Below, piece by piece: positions 29,079 to 29,188 of a stretch of DNA of 29,188 nucleotides. Below the pieces are notes generated by a model, which was given only the letters and a program-made list of their open reading frames with translations, was not told where the DNA came from and made no database searches. Location of the stretch: contig SCSL01000071.1 in the NCBI GenBank assembly GCA_004298405.1, positions 1-29,188 of the forward strand, in the 5' to 3' direction. How positions within the stretch are numbered: position 1 is the first letter of the stretch; each line of letters begins with the position of its first letter. Origin of the DNA: Patescibacteria group bacterium (GTDB lineage Bacteria; Patescibacteriota; Patescibacteriia; UBA9934; GWF2-40-263). The position numbers and the translations under genes are program-made.

Positions 29079-29188
29079 GGTATGAAACCGTACCACCTAA
29101 ATAGCAGTCTCGGTCATTGGTCAGTTCATCGTACAGTCGGTACAGTATCCCTACATGGGACGCTGTCCCGATAATACGATGAATGTAT
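29079..29188 (-). promoter_or_regulatory. Structured alaS leader with T-box-like motif (tentative)
   Basis: Minus-strand leader, cut by the window edge. TTAGGTGGTACGG followed by TTTCATACC (29100 down to 29079) resembles the T-box core AGGGTGGNACCGCG. Its UGGU would pair with the ACCA end of tRNA-Ala, whose discriminator is A. Upstream, TTCATCGTA and TACGATGAA (29125-29133 with 29175-29183) form a perfect 9-bp stem enclosing a GGGAC/GTCCC hairpin. The specifier codon and the full Stem I are not identified and no terminator is seen, so this remains a candidate. Confidence 0.3.

Overview
The window looks like part of a small-genome bacterial chromosome, most probably Candidate Phyla Radiation / Patescibacteria (Parcubacteria-like, perhaps near Uhrbacteria or Magasanikbacteria). 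This is inferred from family-level features rather than a database search. The AlaS is only 589 aa and lacks the C-Ala domain. RpoA stops at the end of its N-terminal domain. The PriA-like protein has lost its helicase motifs. L13 is short. There are several proteins of a kind common in CPR genomes, and the genes are tightly packed with many 4-nt ATGA overlaps. All genes appear intact except the first, which is cut by the left edge. I found no tRNA, rRNA, CRISPR array or transposase gene.

Layout. 1-4131 (+): the end of a hypothetical gene, then greA, then lysS with a nucleotidyltransferase-fold gene and ftsQ. 4132-4446 is a gene-free stretch rich in inverted repeats. 4541-8224 (-): an operon running wecG-like glycosyltransferase, gltX, EnvC-like M23 peptidase, small two-helix membrane protein. 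8344-11064 (+): clpB behind a perfect CIRCE operator that is interlocked with its promoter. 11322-17550 (+): a coiled-coil hypothetical, a secreted lysozyme-like protein with four C-terminal repeats, a LigB/MEMO-like protein, a degenerate PriA, def and fmt. 17559-18491 (-): two hypotheticals. 18666-23415 (-): a surface-glycan cluster of Wzx-type flippase, GT4, GT2 and O-antigen-ligase-like protein, all overlapping or nearly so. 23501-27151 (-): the alpha operon infA-rpmJ-rpsM-rpsK-rpsD-rpoA-rplQ-rplM-rpsI, with a clear promoter and terminator. 27276-29045 (-): alaS, with a possible T-box-like leader at the right edge.

The most unusual content is in the intergenic DNA. Five copies of a two-hairpin palindromic element (49-77 bp, arms of the type GCCGCTTTAGCGGC and GGGGCTAAAGCCCC, ends TTCTTAG/CTAAGAA) lie in about 12 kb. 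One supplies the stop codon of a gene, and two in opposite orientation bracket def. A second family, with GGGGTCAGGTCT-type terminal inverted repeats, has two copies (124 and 104 bp) with unrelated interiors. Both look like REP/MITE-type non-autonomous repeats whose transposase would be elsewhere in the genome.

How the genes fit together: translation (LysS, GltX, AlaS, IF-1, ribosomal proteins, Def, Fmt), transcription (RpoA, GreA), proteostasis (ClpB), division and wall remodelling (FtsQ, M23 peptidase, lysozyme-like protein) and surface-glycan export. This is core housekeeping plus an envelope module, with non-coding repeats inserted between genes.
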